DNA of 64,000 nucleotides from Chloranthus sessilifolius (lineage: Eukaryota > Streptophyta > Magnoliopsida > Chloranthales > Chloranthaceae), in assembly GCA_021018995.1 (NCBI GenBank), contig CM037590.1:102549097-102613096 (forward strand), read 5' to 3'. The notes beneath the pieces are model-generated. The model was not told where the DNA came from. It saw only the letters and a list, made by a program, of their open reading frames with translations, and ran no database searches. This document shows, one piece after another, positions 46,536 through 58,052 of this stretch (its first letter is position 1; each line of letters starts with the position of its first letter). Made by a program: the position numbers and the translations under genes.

Positions 46536-46970
46536 GACGAACCATTTGCCAATTGGAGCATCCAGATTTTGAGTTTCATTCCTTTTCCCCCATTTCCAAA
46601 CCAGATAGTCTGTCTGAAATCCCTGTAATAGCTTCACTTTGACTTGAAATTGGGAGCTGTGAGACATTTCTGTAATTCAAAAGAGAGTTGTATTCTAGAC
46701 TACAAATCTGAGAGCTGTTTAAGCTGTGCTCTGTAATTGTAATGGTGGATTTGAAAAGGTTGCTGTAAACCGTATATTCTCAATTAGACTCATGTTAAGG
46801 GTTCCCTCTGATCTCCTTATTGCATTAGACTCCTTTAGATTTATTATTTTTCATGCAACTTCCCTTGATTCATTAATCCTGTGAGAATTAGTGTTGGTAA
46901 CCTAATCTCTCACGGCATTTGTAGTGATGCTTCTTGTTCTAAACTAAGGCTTTGGATTAAAGACTATTGG

Positions 46971-47002
46971 ATGGTTTGTGGCCATTAAAGTGGACAGACC
47001 AT
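46971..47002 (+). promoter_or_regulatory. Conserved LTR hairpin, C 5' copy
   Basis: Arms AUGGUUUGU and ACAGACCAU, a GG bulge, inner stem CCAU with GUGG, loop UAAA. Arm position 4 is G-C here, A-U in B and G-U in A. The identical copy is at 59352-59383. Confidence 0.8.
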
Positions 47003-47523
47003 AGCCATAAGCTTAAACCTAATCCTTAAATTAGATTTATTTCTCTTACATCTGTGCTTGTAGCCAGATGAAGATTGGATCATCTCTCAGTTGAGCTGCA
47101 GTCGTTCTCATTAGTTTTCAAGGACCAAATCAAAGTTAGATATTATTTCTCCATTTTTTATATAAGTTTACCACAAACGTTTCCCCAACTCGGATCTGGA
47201 TCACTTAGTTTAATTTTTACTTTTATCATTTAGTTAATGTGACAAATTCAACCTCCCATCTTATGTGCTTTCTAGATAGGATAAGAGGCCAGATCTGTTA
47301 GCTCAGATCTGGAGGTTTATCTTGCATTTTAGACAAATTCTCTGTGGACGATCTTTCACTCACTTACATTTAAAACTTGCTACAATTGGCCCTGATCTTG
47401 CAGGCTAATTCACTTCTACCTGTGCTGATATTTCTTTATTTTTTTTTAGTATAATTTAGCAGTTACAAACCCGTTTTCAAAATACAAATAAATCAAGCAC
47501 ACTAAGAAGCAACAACAAGTTTT

Positions 47524-47541
47524 TGGCGCCGTTGCCGGGGA
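47524..47541 (+). promoter_or_regulatory. Primer binding site of element C (perfect tRNA-Asp type)
   Basis: TGGCGCCGTTGCCGGGGA, six bases after the LTR end. It is complementary to the 3' end of plant tRNA-Asp(GTC), including CCA. Confidence 0.92.
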
Positions 47542-47718
47542 ACTTGTTCTAAAATAGGTAGACCTATGTTTTTACTTTTATTTTTTATATCATTACTAAA
47601 CTATTCTATTGTTTATACCTGTGCAGTTATTCATGTCCAATTTTTGAAGAAGGGAAATTACTTAAAAAGAAATTCTGAAGGTTTGCTGTGAATAATCAGA
47701 TTTTTTATTCTGAGTTGT

Positions 47719-48981
47719 ATGTTTGGTAGGAGGACTCTCAGCCCTGAGATTGTCCCACTGAATTTGGAAGTTGAAAGGCTATTACGAACCAAACAAACAA
47801 CACAGAATTCTGCTACTATGGGTGAAGAACCTCGACTGTTGAGGGACTACTTTGCACCTGGTGCTTATAATTCTCCCTTTTGCATTCAATTTCCTACTGT
47901 TGAAGGAAATTATGAGATCAAATCATCAACTATCCAAATGCTTCCTTCCTTCCATGGGTTGAGTAAGGAAGATCCATACAAACATGTGGATGAATTCTTG
48001 GCTCTTTGCACCACATTCAACATAGCTGGACTTGGTCCAGAAGCAACCAAGCTTAGGCTCTTTCCTTTTTCATTAAAGGATAAAGCTAGAGCATGGTTAT
48101 CTATGTTAGCACCAAATAGTATCACTTCTTGGAATGATTTGCAATGTCAATTTTTAGCCAAATATTTCCCAATGTCTAAAACAAGTCAATTGAGACAAAG
48201 TATCATTTCTTTCTCACAAAACTCAACTGAAACTTTCCATGAAGCATGGGAACGATATAAGGAACTTTTAAGGCAATGTCCTCATCATCAAATTCCCAGA
48301 TGGCAGCTGGTTCAAAGCTTCTATCAAGGAATTGATCAAAAAGGCAAAAATATGGTGGATGCCTCCTGTGGAGGCACTTACTTGCAAAAAACAGTTGAGG
48401 AGGTTTGGGACTTGTTTGAAGTAATTGGTGAAAACTCAACTCAACAGGAATCTCTGTCAAGAGATATTGAAAATCCTGATAGGTTGAACAATCACCAACC
48501 CACCAAAGGAAAGATTTATGAGGTGAATGAGTTGGAAAGAAAGATGGATAATTTAACCACAAATTTTGATAGATTGATGGACTCACTTAAAAATCTAAAT
48601 GTTGCAAGAGTAGAGGAGGCATGCCTGATATGCCAGTCCCCCACTCATTCAATTGACCAATGTCCTGCTGCACCACAGTTCCCAGATTTAATGGTGGAAC
48701 AAGCTCATGCTGCTCAATCATTTGGACAGATGCAGTCAAATGAATATCCATGGAGAGGACACCCCAATTTGAGGTGGAATCAAGGGAATTATCAATCCCA
48801 ACAGCAACAACAACCAAAGACCCAAATGCCTTTCAAAACTGCACAGCCTTATCAGCAGAATTTTTATGTCAAACCAAATTTCCAGCAGCCCATTCCACAA
48901 CAACCTGTGCAACAATCTGCCCCAGTTCAAACCCCTTCCAGGTCCCCTTCTTTTGAAGATCAAGTCCTAAATTCACTCTAG
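47719..48981 (+). CDS. Athila-like gag of element C
   Basis: The particle protein, which packages RNA. The ATG at 47719 starts MFGRRTLSPEI, and 420 codons run to a TAG at 48979. The gag core spans about residues 60-230, with LPSFHGLSKEDPYKHVDEF near residue 75 and WERYKELLRQCPHHQIPRWQ near 177. A CX2CX4HX4C knuckle (CLICQSPTHSIDQC) starts near residue 301. The tail is Gln/Pro-rich. The TAG falls where element A has CAG (Gln) in the block SLQNLGS, and the next ORF continues in the same frame after only 24 bases. So this is one ORF split by a single nonsense change rather than a natural gag end. No readthrough signal is evident. Confidence 0.88.
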   Translation: MFGRRTLSPEIVPLNLEVERLLRTKQTTQNSATMGEEPRLLRDYFAPGAYNSPFCIQFPTVEGNYEIKSSTIQMLPSFHGLSKEDPYKHVDEFLALCTTFNIAGLGPEATKLRLFPFSLKDKARAWLSMLAPNSITSWNDLQCQFLAKYFPMSKTSQLRQSIISFSQNSTETFHEAWERYKELLRQCPHHQIPRWQLVQSFYQGIDQKGKNMVDASCGGTYLQKTVEEVWDLFEVIGENSTQQESLSRDIENPDRLNNHQPTKGKIYEVNELERKMDNLTTNFDRLMDSLKNLNVARVEEACLICQSPTHSIDQCPAAPQFPDLMVEQAHAAQSFGQMQSNEYPWRGHPNLRWNQGNYQSQQQQQPKTQMPFKTAQPYQQNFYVKPNFQQPIPQQPVQQSAPVQTPSRSPSFEDQVLNSL

Positions 48982-49005
48982 AATTTAGGATCTTTAACTC
49001 AGACT

Positions 49006-52000
49006 GTGAATTTTCACAGCCAGAGCATAAAGAAGATTGAAGAAACATTGGGACAGCTTTCAAATACTTTGGCAAAAAGAGAGGAAGGAAAGTTACCCAG
49101 CCAACCTTTGAACAATCCCAAAGGACAGTTCATGGTTGGAGAAGCTTCTAATTCACATGAAGAAGTAAAAACTATTACCACTTTGAGAAGTGGAAGAATC
49201 ATAAATAACAAAGTGGGTACTGAAGAAGAAAAAAATGAGGAAAATGATAAAGATATGCAGCAAGAGCAGCATAGTGATAGCAGTGGACCTCAGAAAAATC
49301 AAAAAAATGAAAAACAAAAAATCCAAAAAGTTTATGAAAATGCTTCCAAATCTGTAGATGAAGGACTAGTTCCTCATTTACCATTTCCTCATGCAATGAA
49401 ATCCGTATCCCCTTTTGATAAAGGAAACACAAAAATAGATGAAATGATGGAGACTTTCAAGCAAGTCAAGATAAATCTACCTTTGCTTGAGGCAATCAAA
49501 CAAATTCCAGCATATGCAAACTTTTTGAAAGATGTTTGCACTCACAAAAGACAGTCTAGGATACAGTTGTCCAAGAAGGTCTTTGCTATGGAAAGAATTA
49601 ATCAGGTGTTATCCATTGCCACACCTCCTAAATTTCAAGATCCTGGAATCCCCACAATCCCTTGCATTATTGGGGAACATACCATTGAAAAGGCTTTATT
49701 AGATCTGGGTGCTAGTGTCAACCTACTTCCATATTCTGTATATGCGAAACTAGGTTTGGGAGAATTAAAACCCACTCATGTGGTGTTACAACTAGCAGAC
49801 AGATCTGAAAGGAAGCCAGTTGGAATGATTGAAGATGTATTGGTAGGAGTAGATAAATTTTTCTATCCTGCTGATTTTCTAGTTTTGGACATGGAACCAA
49901 CCAAAAGTAAAACTTCCATCCCTATCATTTTGGGAAGACCATTCCTGGCTACAGCAAATGCTTGCATCCAATGCAGGTCTGGAATTATGGAAGTCTCTTT
50001 TGGAAACATGAAGGTAAAATTAAATGTTTATAATGCAGTCACACAGCCTCAATTCAGTTCTGAAGAATGTTTTCATGTTGATTTATTGGATGAACTGGTA
50101 GAAGGGACTTTTCAACAGTTTCTGCAGTGTGAAGAGTTCACCACAAATGTTGAAGATGCTTGGAAAAATTCTGAAGAAGAAACAGTTTGTATCTCAAATT
50201 CTAAGGAAATAAATGTTGTGCAAGGAACTCATAATCAATCAGCAAGTTTCTCTTCTTGGAAACCTGCTACTCTTCCCCTTCCACAAACAGATAAGGTACC
50301 TTTGTTACCTTCTTTTCGCAGTCCACCTGATTTAGAATTAAAGCAACTGCTCGAAAATTTGAAATATGTGTTTTTAGGAAATCATAAATCATTGTCTGCA
50401 ATTATTTCTTCCTCCCTCACAAAGGAGCAAGAGGAAGAGCTGTTGGTTGTTTTGAAAGAACATAGAAGGGCAATTGGATGGACTATTGCTGATTTGGGAG
50501 GAATCAGTCCAGCTGTTTGCATGCACAAAATCCATTTGGAAGAAAATGCAAAGCCTTCTAGGGAAATGCAAAGGAGGCTGAACCCTCACATGCAAGAAGT
50601 GGTCATGAAAGAGGTTGTTAAGTTGTTGGATGCAGGGGTCATTTACCCCATTTTAGATTCAGCTTGGGTGGCACCTACACAGGTGTTACCTAAGAAATCT
50701 GGGATCACTATTGTAACCGCAGACTCAGGTGAGCTGATGTCAACCAGACAAACAACTGGGTGGAGAGTCTGTATTGATTACAGAAAATTAAATGCAATGA
50801 CCAGAAAAGACCATTTCCCCCTCCCATTCATTGATCAGATTTTAGATAAGCTAGCAGGAAAAGCTTATTACTATTTTCTTGATGGTTACTCTGGGTACAA
50901 TCAGATTCCTGTGTACCCACAAGATCAGGAAAAGACCACATTCATTTGCCCTTTGAGCACTTTTGCCTATAGGAGAATGCCTTTTGGTCTTTGTAATGCT
51001 CCTGCTACCTTTCAAAGATGCATGTATTCCATTTTTTCAGATATGATTGACCAATTTATGGAGATTTTTATGGATAATTTTTCAATCTATGGAGACAGTT
51101 TTTCCCAGTGTTTACATCATCTCAAATTGGTATTACAGAGATGTGAAGAAACCAATCTAGTTCTTAGCTGGGAAAAGAGCCATTTCATGGTCACCCAAGG
51201 CATTGTCCTTGGCCATGTTGTTTCTCATAAGGGCATTGAGGTGGACAGAGCAAAAATTGATTTAATTACACATTTACCACCTCCCAAAACTGTTAAACAA
51301 ATCAGAAGTTTTCTGGGACATGTTGGATTTTATAGAAGGTTCATCAAGGACTTCAGTAAAATAACCAAACCTCTTTGTCATTTGCTGCGTCAAGATGTCC
51401 CTTTTGTTTTCAATAATGAATGCATGAAGGCTTTTGAATTCCTAAAAAACTATTTGATTTCAGCTCCAATATTGCAGTCTCCGGATTATTCATTACCTTT
51501 TGAACTAATGTGTGATGCATCAGATTATGCTTTGGGAGCTGTCCTTGGACAGAGAAAAGAAAAACTGCCTCATGTCATAGCTTATGCCAATAGATCAATG
51601 ATTGATGCACAGCTCAATTACACAACAACTGAGAAGGAGCTGCTGGCAATTGTTTTTGCTTTAGAAAAATTCAGGTCATATGTCTTGGGTTCACAAATAG
51701 TGGTGTTTACTGACCACTCTGCTTTGAAATACCTTCTGTCTAAGAAGGACACCAAACCAAGATTAATCAGGTGGATTCTCCTATTACAAGAATTTGATTT
51801 ACAGATCAAAGATAAAAAGGGGGTGGAGAATGTGGTACGATCACTGTCTAGAATTTTAATCGATATTGATAGGCTGCCTATCAATGAATCTTTCCCTGAT
51901 GAGCAACTTTTTGCCATTAGTATACACACTCCTTGGTTTGCAAGCATAGTCAACTTTTTGGCTACTGGAAGAATTCCTCAACATTGGAATAAAATGGATA

Positions 52001-52683
52001 AAGATCTTTTCTTCGCAAAGGTTAAACACTTCATTTGGGAAGATCCTCATCTGTTCAAGAGTTGTGCAGACCAAATAATAAGAAAATGTGTCCCTGACCA
52101 AGAATTTCATAGAATACTTTCTATGTGCCATGAACAGGCTTGTGGAGGTCATTTTAGTGGAAACAAAACTGCTGCAAAGGTTTTGCAGTGCGGATTTTAT
52201 TGGCCCACACTTTTCAAAGATGCTCTGCAGCATTGTAAGTCTTTCCAAAACTATCAAAAATTGGGCAGCATTTCCAAGAGAAACTCAATGCCTTTACAGC
52301 CTATTTTGGTAGTTGAGTTGTTTGATGTGTGGGGGATAGACTTCATGGGTCCTTTTCCTCCTTCCAATGGGAATAATTTCATTTTAGTAGTTGTGGATTA
52401 TGTATCCAAATGGATTGAAGCCACTAAAACAAATGATCACAAAGTGGTTCTTAAATTTCTTAAGGATCACATTTTTCCGTGTTTGGTTTTCCCAGCCATT
52501 ATAAGTGATGGGGAAGCCATTTTTTGTAATAAACATTTTGAAACTTTATTGAAAAATACTGTGACTCATAGAGTAGCCACTCCATATCATCCACAAACCC
52601 GGTGGACAAGTGGAGATTTCAATAGAGAAATCAAACATATTTTGGAAAAGATCAGAAGAAGGATAGAAGGATTGGTCCTTTAA
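49006..52683 (+). CDS. Athila-like protease-RT-RNase H-integrase polyprotein of element C
   Basis: 1225 residues, counted from an ATG that is not the natural start, since gag runs into it. The order is gag tail (1-130), protease with LLDLGAS near residue 229, reverse transcriptase about 545-740, RNase H about 830-940, and integrase about 1030-1225. Although open, it has lost key residues. The RT box reads FMDN near 687 (second Asp lost). RNase H ends NVVRSLSRI where A has ADHLSRI. The integrase zinc site reads [11 protein letters not shown], lacking Cys. The catalytic Asp pair (GIDFMGP near 1110, ISDG near 1166) is kept, but the Glu segment reads [11 protein letters not shown], where A has [11 protein letters not shown], through a base gain and a later base loss. 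It is thus probably inactive. Confidence 0.88.
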   Translation: MNFHSQSIKKIEETLGQLSNTLAKREEGKLPSQPLNNPKGQFMVGEASNSHEEVKTITTLRSGRIINNKVGTEEEKNEENDKDMQQEQHSDSSGPQKNQKNEKQKIQKVYENASKSVDEGLVPHLPFPHAMKSVSPFDKGNTKIDEMMETFKQVKINLPLLEAIKQIPAYANFLKDVCTHKRQSRIQLSKKVFAMERINQVLSIATPPKFQDPGIPTIPCIIGEHTIEKALLDLGASVNLLPYSVYAKLGLGELKPTHVVLQLADRSERKPVGMIEDVLVGVDKFFYPADFLVLDMEPTKSKTSIPIILGRPFLATANACIQCRSGIMEVSFGNMKVKLNVYNAVTQPQFSSEECFHVDLLDELVEGTFQQFLQCEEFTTNVEDAWKNSEEETVCISNSKEINVVQGTHNQSASFSSWKPATLPLPQTDKVPLLPSFRSPPDLELKQLLENLKYVFLGNHKSLSAIISSSLTKEQEEELLVVLKEHRRAIGWTIADLGGISPAVCMHKIHLEENAKPSREMQRRLNPHMQEVVMKEVVKLLDAGVIYPILDSAWVAPTQVLPKKSGITIVTADSGELMSTRQTTGWRVCIDYRKLNAMTRKDHFPLPFIDQILDKLAGKAYYYFLDGYSGYNQIPVYPQDQEKTTFICPLSTFAYRRMPFGLCNAPATFQRCMYSIFSDMIDQFMEIFMDNFSIYGDSFSQCLHHLKLVLQRCEETNLVLSWEKSHFMVTQGIVLGHVVSHKGIEVDRAKIDLITHLPPPKTVKQIRSFLGHVGFYRRFIKDFSKITKPLCHLLRQDVPFVFNNECMKAFEFLKNYLISAPILQSPDYSLPFELMCDASDYALGAVLGQRKEKLPHVIAYANRSMIDAQLNYTTTEKELLAIVFALEKFRSYVLGSQIVVFTDHSALKYLLSKKDTKPRLIRWILLLQEFDLQIKDKKGVENVVRSLSRILIDIDRLPINESFPDEQLFAISIHTPWFASIVNFLATGRIPQHWNKMDKDLFFAKVKHFIWEDPHLFKSCADQIIRKCVPDQEFHRILSMCHEQACGGHFSGNKTAAKVLQCGFYWPTLFKDALQHCKSFQNYQKLGSISKRNSMPLQPILVVELFDVWGIDFMGPFPPSNGNNFILVVVDYVSKWIEATKTNDHKVVLKFLKDHIFPCLVFPAIISDGEAIFCNKHFETLLKNTVTHRVATPYHPQTRWTSGDFNREIKHILEKIRRRIEGLVL

Positions 52684-53190
52684 TTTGAATGATGCATTAT
52701 GGGCATACAAGACGCGACTTATAAAACCCCAATTGGTATGTCCCCATTCGTTGGTCTATGGCAAAGCATGTCATTTACCGAGAGTTAGAATATAAAGCTT
52801 TTGGGCCATTAAAACATTGAACATGGATCTAACTACTGCTGGTAATGACAGGAAACTGCAACTTGCTGAGTTGGAGGAGCTGAGAATGGATGCGTACACA
52901 AATTCAAGATTGTACAAAGAGAAAGTCAAAACTTTCCATGATAAAAATTTATTGAGAAAAGAGTTCACAGCTGGCTCTAAGGTATGATTATTTAACTCAA
53001 AACTCAAGTTTTTCCCAGGAAAGCTGAGATCCAGATGGGAAGGGCCATACTGCTGTCATTCGAGCGGCCCCTTGTGATCCAAGTAATGGAAGAATCCTGA
53101 AAGTAAATGGTCAGAGGCTCAAACCATGCATTGAAAATACCCAGGAGCCTGTGCTGCCCATTTGTCAGCACGAACCTCCAAAAATCTGAT
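52684..53190 (+). pseudogene. Integrase C-terminal part of element C, broken
   Basis: It continues the integrase in other frames after the stop at 52681. Blocks include ALWAY-like remnants near 52700, RKLQLAELEELRMDAY near 52850, FHDKNLLRKEFT near 52936, then a TGA where A has Trp, LFNSKLKFFPGKL near 52990, and RWEGPY near 53033. After this the frame is lost. It matches 20690-21245 of element A throughout. No chromodomain. Confidence 0.8.
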
Positions 53191-53289
53191 GGTGGATAAC
53201 TGTACATTATGTTTTTTATTTCATAGCTTTTGCTTAGTTTCTTTGTTTCTATTTTTTTTTCATGATTTGTCTCTTTTCGCATAGTTTAA

Positions 53290-53640
53290 ATATGCTCCAA
53301 GTTAAGTCGCAAAGTAATAATTCTCATTTCGCAAAGTTCAATTTACTTTTTGAAAAGACTCTGGATATGTAACGAACTGCTCGAAAGCAAAGATTTACTT
53401 TTCGAATAGTTGGTTCTGAAGCTATTTTCTTTTCGAAAAGATAGTTCTGAAGCTAATTTCTTTTCGAAAAGATGTTTCTGAAGCTCTTAACTTTTCGAAT
53501 GGTACTGATGCCATTCACAGTTGTCTAAAGGTCTATTTTGGAACTTTTCAAAAACTTATAAAGAACTTTGCGAAATTAACTCTGAGTATATTTAAACCCT
53601 TTCGAAGTATGGGTTTCATATTCGAAGGCTTTCTGAAGAG
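53290..53640 (+). repeat. Palindrome array after pol in element C, with tandem 31-base unit
   Basis: It has the same TTTTCGAAAAG cores as the U3 of C. Between about 53407 and 53510 a unit of about 31 bases (AGTTCTGAAGCT, then TTTCTTTTCGAAAAGAT) is repeated three times with changes. A TATATTTAAA word follows at 53589-53598, then the third ORF. Confidence 0.8.
53589..53598 (+). promoter_or_regulatory. Possible internal TATA word before ORF3 of C
   Basis: TATATTTAAA, about 300 bases before the ATG at 53902, directly after the palindrome array. The LTR promoters of this group have the same order (array, TATA, transcript). This is a suggestion only. Confidence 0.3.
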
Positions 53641-53901
53641 CGACATGTTCCACGGAAACCCTACTTCGTTCTTTCCTTGCGCAATTTGAGAAGCTTGCTA
53701 CATTTTTCTTCACCTTTGTTCGATCATTTGGGTTTTCAGAGAAGGATTTTAGCTTCTAGTCTGGGGGATTTCTGCAAGCAAACAACTCGTTCAATTAAAA
53801 ACCCTAGATCTCGATATTTCTCTGCGCATTCTCTCTGTTTATCATTTGAAAATTTTCAATCTGTGTCAAAGATCTGGGGCATTTTCATACATCAATTTCG
53901 A

Positions 53902-56304
53902 ATGGGAAAAGCAGAGAAATCGTTGGCTGCCATGTTCCCAAAATCCTCTGCTAAGAAAGTTAGCAAACCTACCCCAAAGGGAAAAGCCAAAACTTCAGCC
54001 AAAAGAAAACTATCTATGGATAAAGCGGATAGGGTGGAGAAAGGGAAGAAAGTGAGACATGAGGAACCCATCTCTGCTGCTGCTAGTCCTGAGCCTGAGC
54101 TTCCTCCTCTGCCTATACATTTGGTACTGCCAAATCCATTCATTGAAGCTCAGAAGTTAATTCCTGAGCTGATTGTGGACGAAACTTTTTTCGTCAACAA
54201 ACCAGAGTGCTTGTTATCTTTAAGATACATAAGGGAAACCGCACTAAGCAATATCCTTACCCCTTTGCTAGAGAAAATTTACCCACGAATGGTGAAATTA
54301 TGGTACCAAAACCTAATCAAGGTCACTGAAAGAGATCGATGTCCCTACCGTTATCTTTATTGATGATTGCGATCTTACGGTCACATTTGAAGACATAGGG
54401 AATGCTTTGGGGATACCCTTCCAATTTGATCCTTTGGGCCATTGGTACGCTCGAAAAACCACCTTACGTAAATGGTACATTTGACCCAAGGAATTGTGGG
54501 CACTAGACAATCCATCATGAGGAGAGACCTAGCCCCCCAATTTCTATTGATGGACTCCATTTTGAGGAAGTTTTATGTTACCGGCACGCCGAGAGGAGAA
54601 CACCAATTTTGAGGCGCTCTTTCACTTTTCTAAGGCGCTTTTCAATACCCCTATGTTAATTTTGAAGCCATGGACCTATATTAGTGCCAAGTTGAAAAAG
54701 GAGCAGAAATTAGTTGGCCTCCCATTTGGTAGATTGATCACAGCCCTCCTCAGAGCCAAGTTTGACATTGATAATGAGGAGCCATTTGAAGTCATTGCTC
54801 CTCACAATTTTGGGAAAAAGGCTTGGACTACAAGCCAAGCTATGCTGAAACGAATGAGAGAAGAAGATGAACCTGCACCTGCTCCTGCAGCAGGTAATGA
54901 ACCTACACCTAAACCTGCTCCTGCAGTTCCCTTAGAACCAGCTCTGCCAGACCCTGTGGTGACCAGCTCTTTAGCTGCACCCATTGTTGAAGAAACTTTC
55001 CTTCCCATGGTGACCAGCTCTTCAGCTGCATCAATTTTTGAGGAAGTTGGCCTTTCACCCCCCTCCCCTATTCCAGCCCCTGCCACTTCACCTATCCCAG
55101 CTGTCCCTTCCCCCATACCCTCCATTATTCCAATTATAGATTCCCCCTCTACACCAACCACTCCAACCATACTCACCCCACCAATTTCTCCCACCAATGC
55201 CCATGATTTAGCTCCAGACTTTATTGCCCCATCTCCCGTGCCTCCTCTGCTCCAAAGCCCTCACATTCACTGCTCATTCATTACACACACACAAGTATCC
55301 CATACACCACACAGCCTTTCACCTTCCTTAATGGGATCTATTTTTGAAACCATGGGGCTTGAACCTCCCTATACACCCTCATCATTTCACTCACTTACCT
55401 ACTCTCTCCTTCTTACAACCATTGCACCCCCACCCTCCACTTGATTATACCAATCCACCTTTATGCCAACCTCTCCCCCCCGCCTCTAGTACCCAAATAC
55501 TTGCTAATCCATCCAAGCCTAACTCCAAATCAACACAGAAAACCACCAGGACCAATGCCCCTGCCCAAACCTTAGCCTCCACATCACACACAACCACCAT
55601 TACCCCTTTACCCACTGTTGATTCCCATGCTACCCAAACTGAACCCGAGGTAGTATTGCTTGATCTGCCCACCCCCACCACTACTACCCATGCAACCCAA
55701 ACTGAACCTGAAGTCCCTCTGGTTGCATCCCCTTCACCACTCCCCACTTTCTCTGAGCAAGCCACTCAGACCGAACCTGAAGTCCTCCTTTTGGACACTT
55801 CTTCCCCCCTCCCACAGCTGGGATACCTTTGGTCCCCTACCATTCCATTCCCCTTCCCCGATTTGCCTCCCTCAGACGAGCCATGGAAGAAAATCCCTAT
55901 ATCTGCAGAGATGTTCTAAAAGGGTTAGCTAATTTACAAGCCTACATTCGAACCCCTTATGAAAACCAGATTCGAAAGTTGGAGTTATTTATGAAATTTG
56001 AGAGAGAGAAAATGAAGGACTTGCTGGGTCAAACCTTTCAGATGGTTAGGAGTGAGCAGCACAAGGTGACCATGTTACAAGCACAGCTTGACCAGGAAAA
56101 ACTAAATACCATTAGACTTGGCAAGTACATTGGCCTCACCAAAAAGATAAAATCAGAAGAATACACTGAGCTACAAAACACTATCCAGGAGAAAGCTCAA
56201 TCAAGTTTGGACTCCAATACTGATTCCAGTTCCGATTCTGACAGTGACTCAAGTTCTGAGCCAATTGAACCAACTTATGATACAGATTTTGACCCCAGTT
56301 ATTA
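53902..56304 (+). pseudogene. Third ORF of element C: Lys-rich start, plant-transposon-protein-like domain, acidic tail
   Basis: I start it at ATG 53902 (MGKAEKS); the open frame reaches back to 53677 only by using TTG. The parts in order are a Lys-rich stretch (KKVSKPTPKGKAKTSAKRK), then a domain from about 54150 to 54840. That domain has WYQNLIKV, IFIDDCDLTVTFEDIGNALG in a shifted frame (near 54350) and PFGRLITALLRAKF near 54720. It resembles the putative plant transposon protein family (PF20167-like). Next is a long Pro-rich part with three ATQTEPEV repeats (about 55630, 55690, 55760), a coiled-coil-like segment (55960-56190) and an Asp/Ser tail (DSDSDSSSEP). Frame changes near 54350, 54570, 55440 and 55830, and stops near 54480-54530, break it. 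No signal peptide or membrane span supports an envelope role. Confidence 0.6.
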
Positions 56305-56472
56305 GATCACATTGTACTTTTCTGTGTTATGAGTTTGTAATATAACATTCTGTTTCTTCTTGTGTAATTTTTGTGCATTTCTGTCTGTCTTCTTGGCATT
56401 ATAATGTTTTGTTTTTCTTTCTTGCTTCTATCATTTCTCTACTGTGGACCAATGTGGACCCTGCTCTCCTTT
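56305..56472 (+). other. Element C spacer after ORF3
   Basis: T-rich sequence between the third ORF and the 3' module. No ORF. Confidence 0.5.
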
Positions 56473-58052
56473 GATTTGGGGGTATGGCAGGTATGCCAAT
56501 AAAATAAGTAAGTTAATGCTTGGTGTAGCTTATGATCAGTAGAACTTTTGAAAATGAAGTCATTTCACACCTGTTGTTTTGAAAAATGAGGAAGTTAAAA
56601 CTTTTTAAAATTAATTTCTACTGTAATTCTAATACTTTCATGAAATGAATGTCAGAAACTTTCCAAAAGAAAATTGATGTTTCAGTAAACCTAAAAAGAG
56701 AGAAAACAGTGATGATATACCTCAAGAATTTGATAGAAAACCACACCCAGTGAGATTTGGACCGGAAATGTATTCTTTATAGGTATGAATTGGCAATTTT
56801 TTTTGCTCTAGGGACTGCTTAAACCTGCTTGTTATCACTAGAAGTTACATATATCCAAGTTGAAATTGTTTGACAGCAATCATGATATTAAAGACATGAT
56901 GTAGGGCCTTCTTTTGGACAGTTTGAACTTCAAAAAGCCCCACCTTTTAAAAACTGCCCTTGATACACACCATTTGAGCTTTATAAATCAAAGATTCCTT
57001 TGAAACCTCATCAACCTCATTTAGCCTAACCCTCACTCTGAGAATTCAGAAGGTAAAGGAAAGAAAGCTGAAGAAAGGTGATTTGGGTAATAGTTTGGTA
57101 AAAGAAAAAAAAAATACAAAAAAAATAATTGAAGGCAACGATGTATCAGCAGAAGAAATGGGGCATTCCAGTCAATGTTGAAAATTGGGAGAAGTCATTT
57201 CATTGGAAGTTTGAAAAAGAAAGAGAAAAAGATGGCCACTTTGGCTCTGAAAATTCAAAGAAGAAGATGAAATTGTGCTGAAATAAAGAAGGTGTCCATA
57301 CCACCTCCTTACCTTGACTGACTTCTAAAATTTTGAACTCCACTCCAACCCTTTTATTCTTGATAAATTTCACCCATAAGCCACATTACAACCCAAGTTA
57401 AAGTCCTTACTGATCAAAGATGGATTGAGCTGTCACATGGAGATAAGGATTTGTGTAATCTATGGTGAAAAGAGCAGTGAATTCAGAACTAAAAAGCAAT
57501 GCCTATGCTCCTGCTTACAGTCCTATTTGAGGGCTGTAACTGCTCTTGAGCTGTGTGAAATACTACAACCCTCTTACTTGCATGTTGAGTGAAAACCTGG
57601 TGAGAGTTGGGTTTGAAATCGACTTATTTGGGGTAACATCAAAGCTGGATTCTCAAATAGAAGGCAAGCTGTTCATTAATTTTTCCTGTAAATAACTTTT
57701 TGACACAAATTGAGTGAATGGTAAAAGGGATTACAGCAGAATTTTAGTTTTGAACTGATGTTTTCTTGAAAATCTTCTTACAGCCTGACTGATGCAGGTG
57801 TGAATAATCTAATTGGATGAAAGTTTGCTTTAACAGAACTGCAGTGATCTTAACTGATTTATTGAAGAAGTTTGTGGGTACCTTCACTGAAAACCCTCAG
57901 GAGACTTCACTCCTCCACTAGGGATCACCTAGGGGTTTAAAAGGCTTGTTGCATATGCTAAATGCAACTGTGCTCCCTACAAAAATGGCTTTTCATTCTA
58001 TTTTTAAATTTTGTCTTTGCTCAGGGACTAGCAAAGTTTAGGTTTGGGGGTG
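56473..58052 (+). promoter_or_regulatory. Conserved non-coding 3' module of element C
   Basis: It opens with GATTTGGGGGTATGGCAGG and closes with the purine tract AGGTTTGGGGGTG before the 3' LTR. It is collinear with A and B. The block CCTCAGGAGACTTCACTCC near 57893 contains a small AGGAG/CTCCT hairpin present in all three (A and C identical). Confidence 0.75.

Larger units (their letters stand above)
45693..47517 (+). repeat. 5' LTR of element C
   Basis: It starts TATTGAGAACT (3' copy TGTTGAGAACT) and ends AAGCAACAACA. It holds the palindrome array at 45955-46215, GATTGGTTG near 46490 as an inverted CCAAT word, the TATA box TATAAATA at 46528-46535 and the hairpin at 46971-47002. Confidence 0.95.

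Noticed and set aside
52684-53190. Chromodomain at the integrase end
   Set aside because: Only the GPY-type end (WEGPY, FFPGKL) is present; Athila elements lack a chromodomain.
53677-53901. Upstream extension of the C third ORF
   Set aside because: It starts with TTG. The first ATG with a plausible context is 53902.
54802-55197. 131-residue Gly/Val-rich ORF on the minus strand
   Set aside because: Antisense shadow of the Pro-rich part of the third ORF in C.
55445-55765. 106-residue Val/Gly-rich ORF on the minus strand
   Set aside because: Antisense of the ATQTEPEV repeat region; no start context or relatives.
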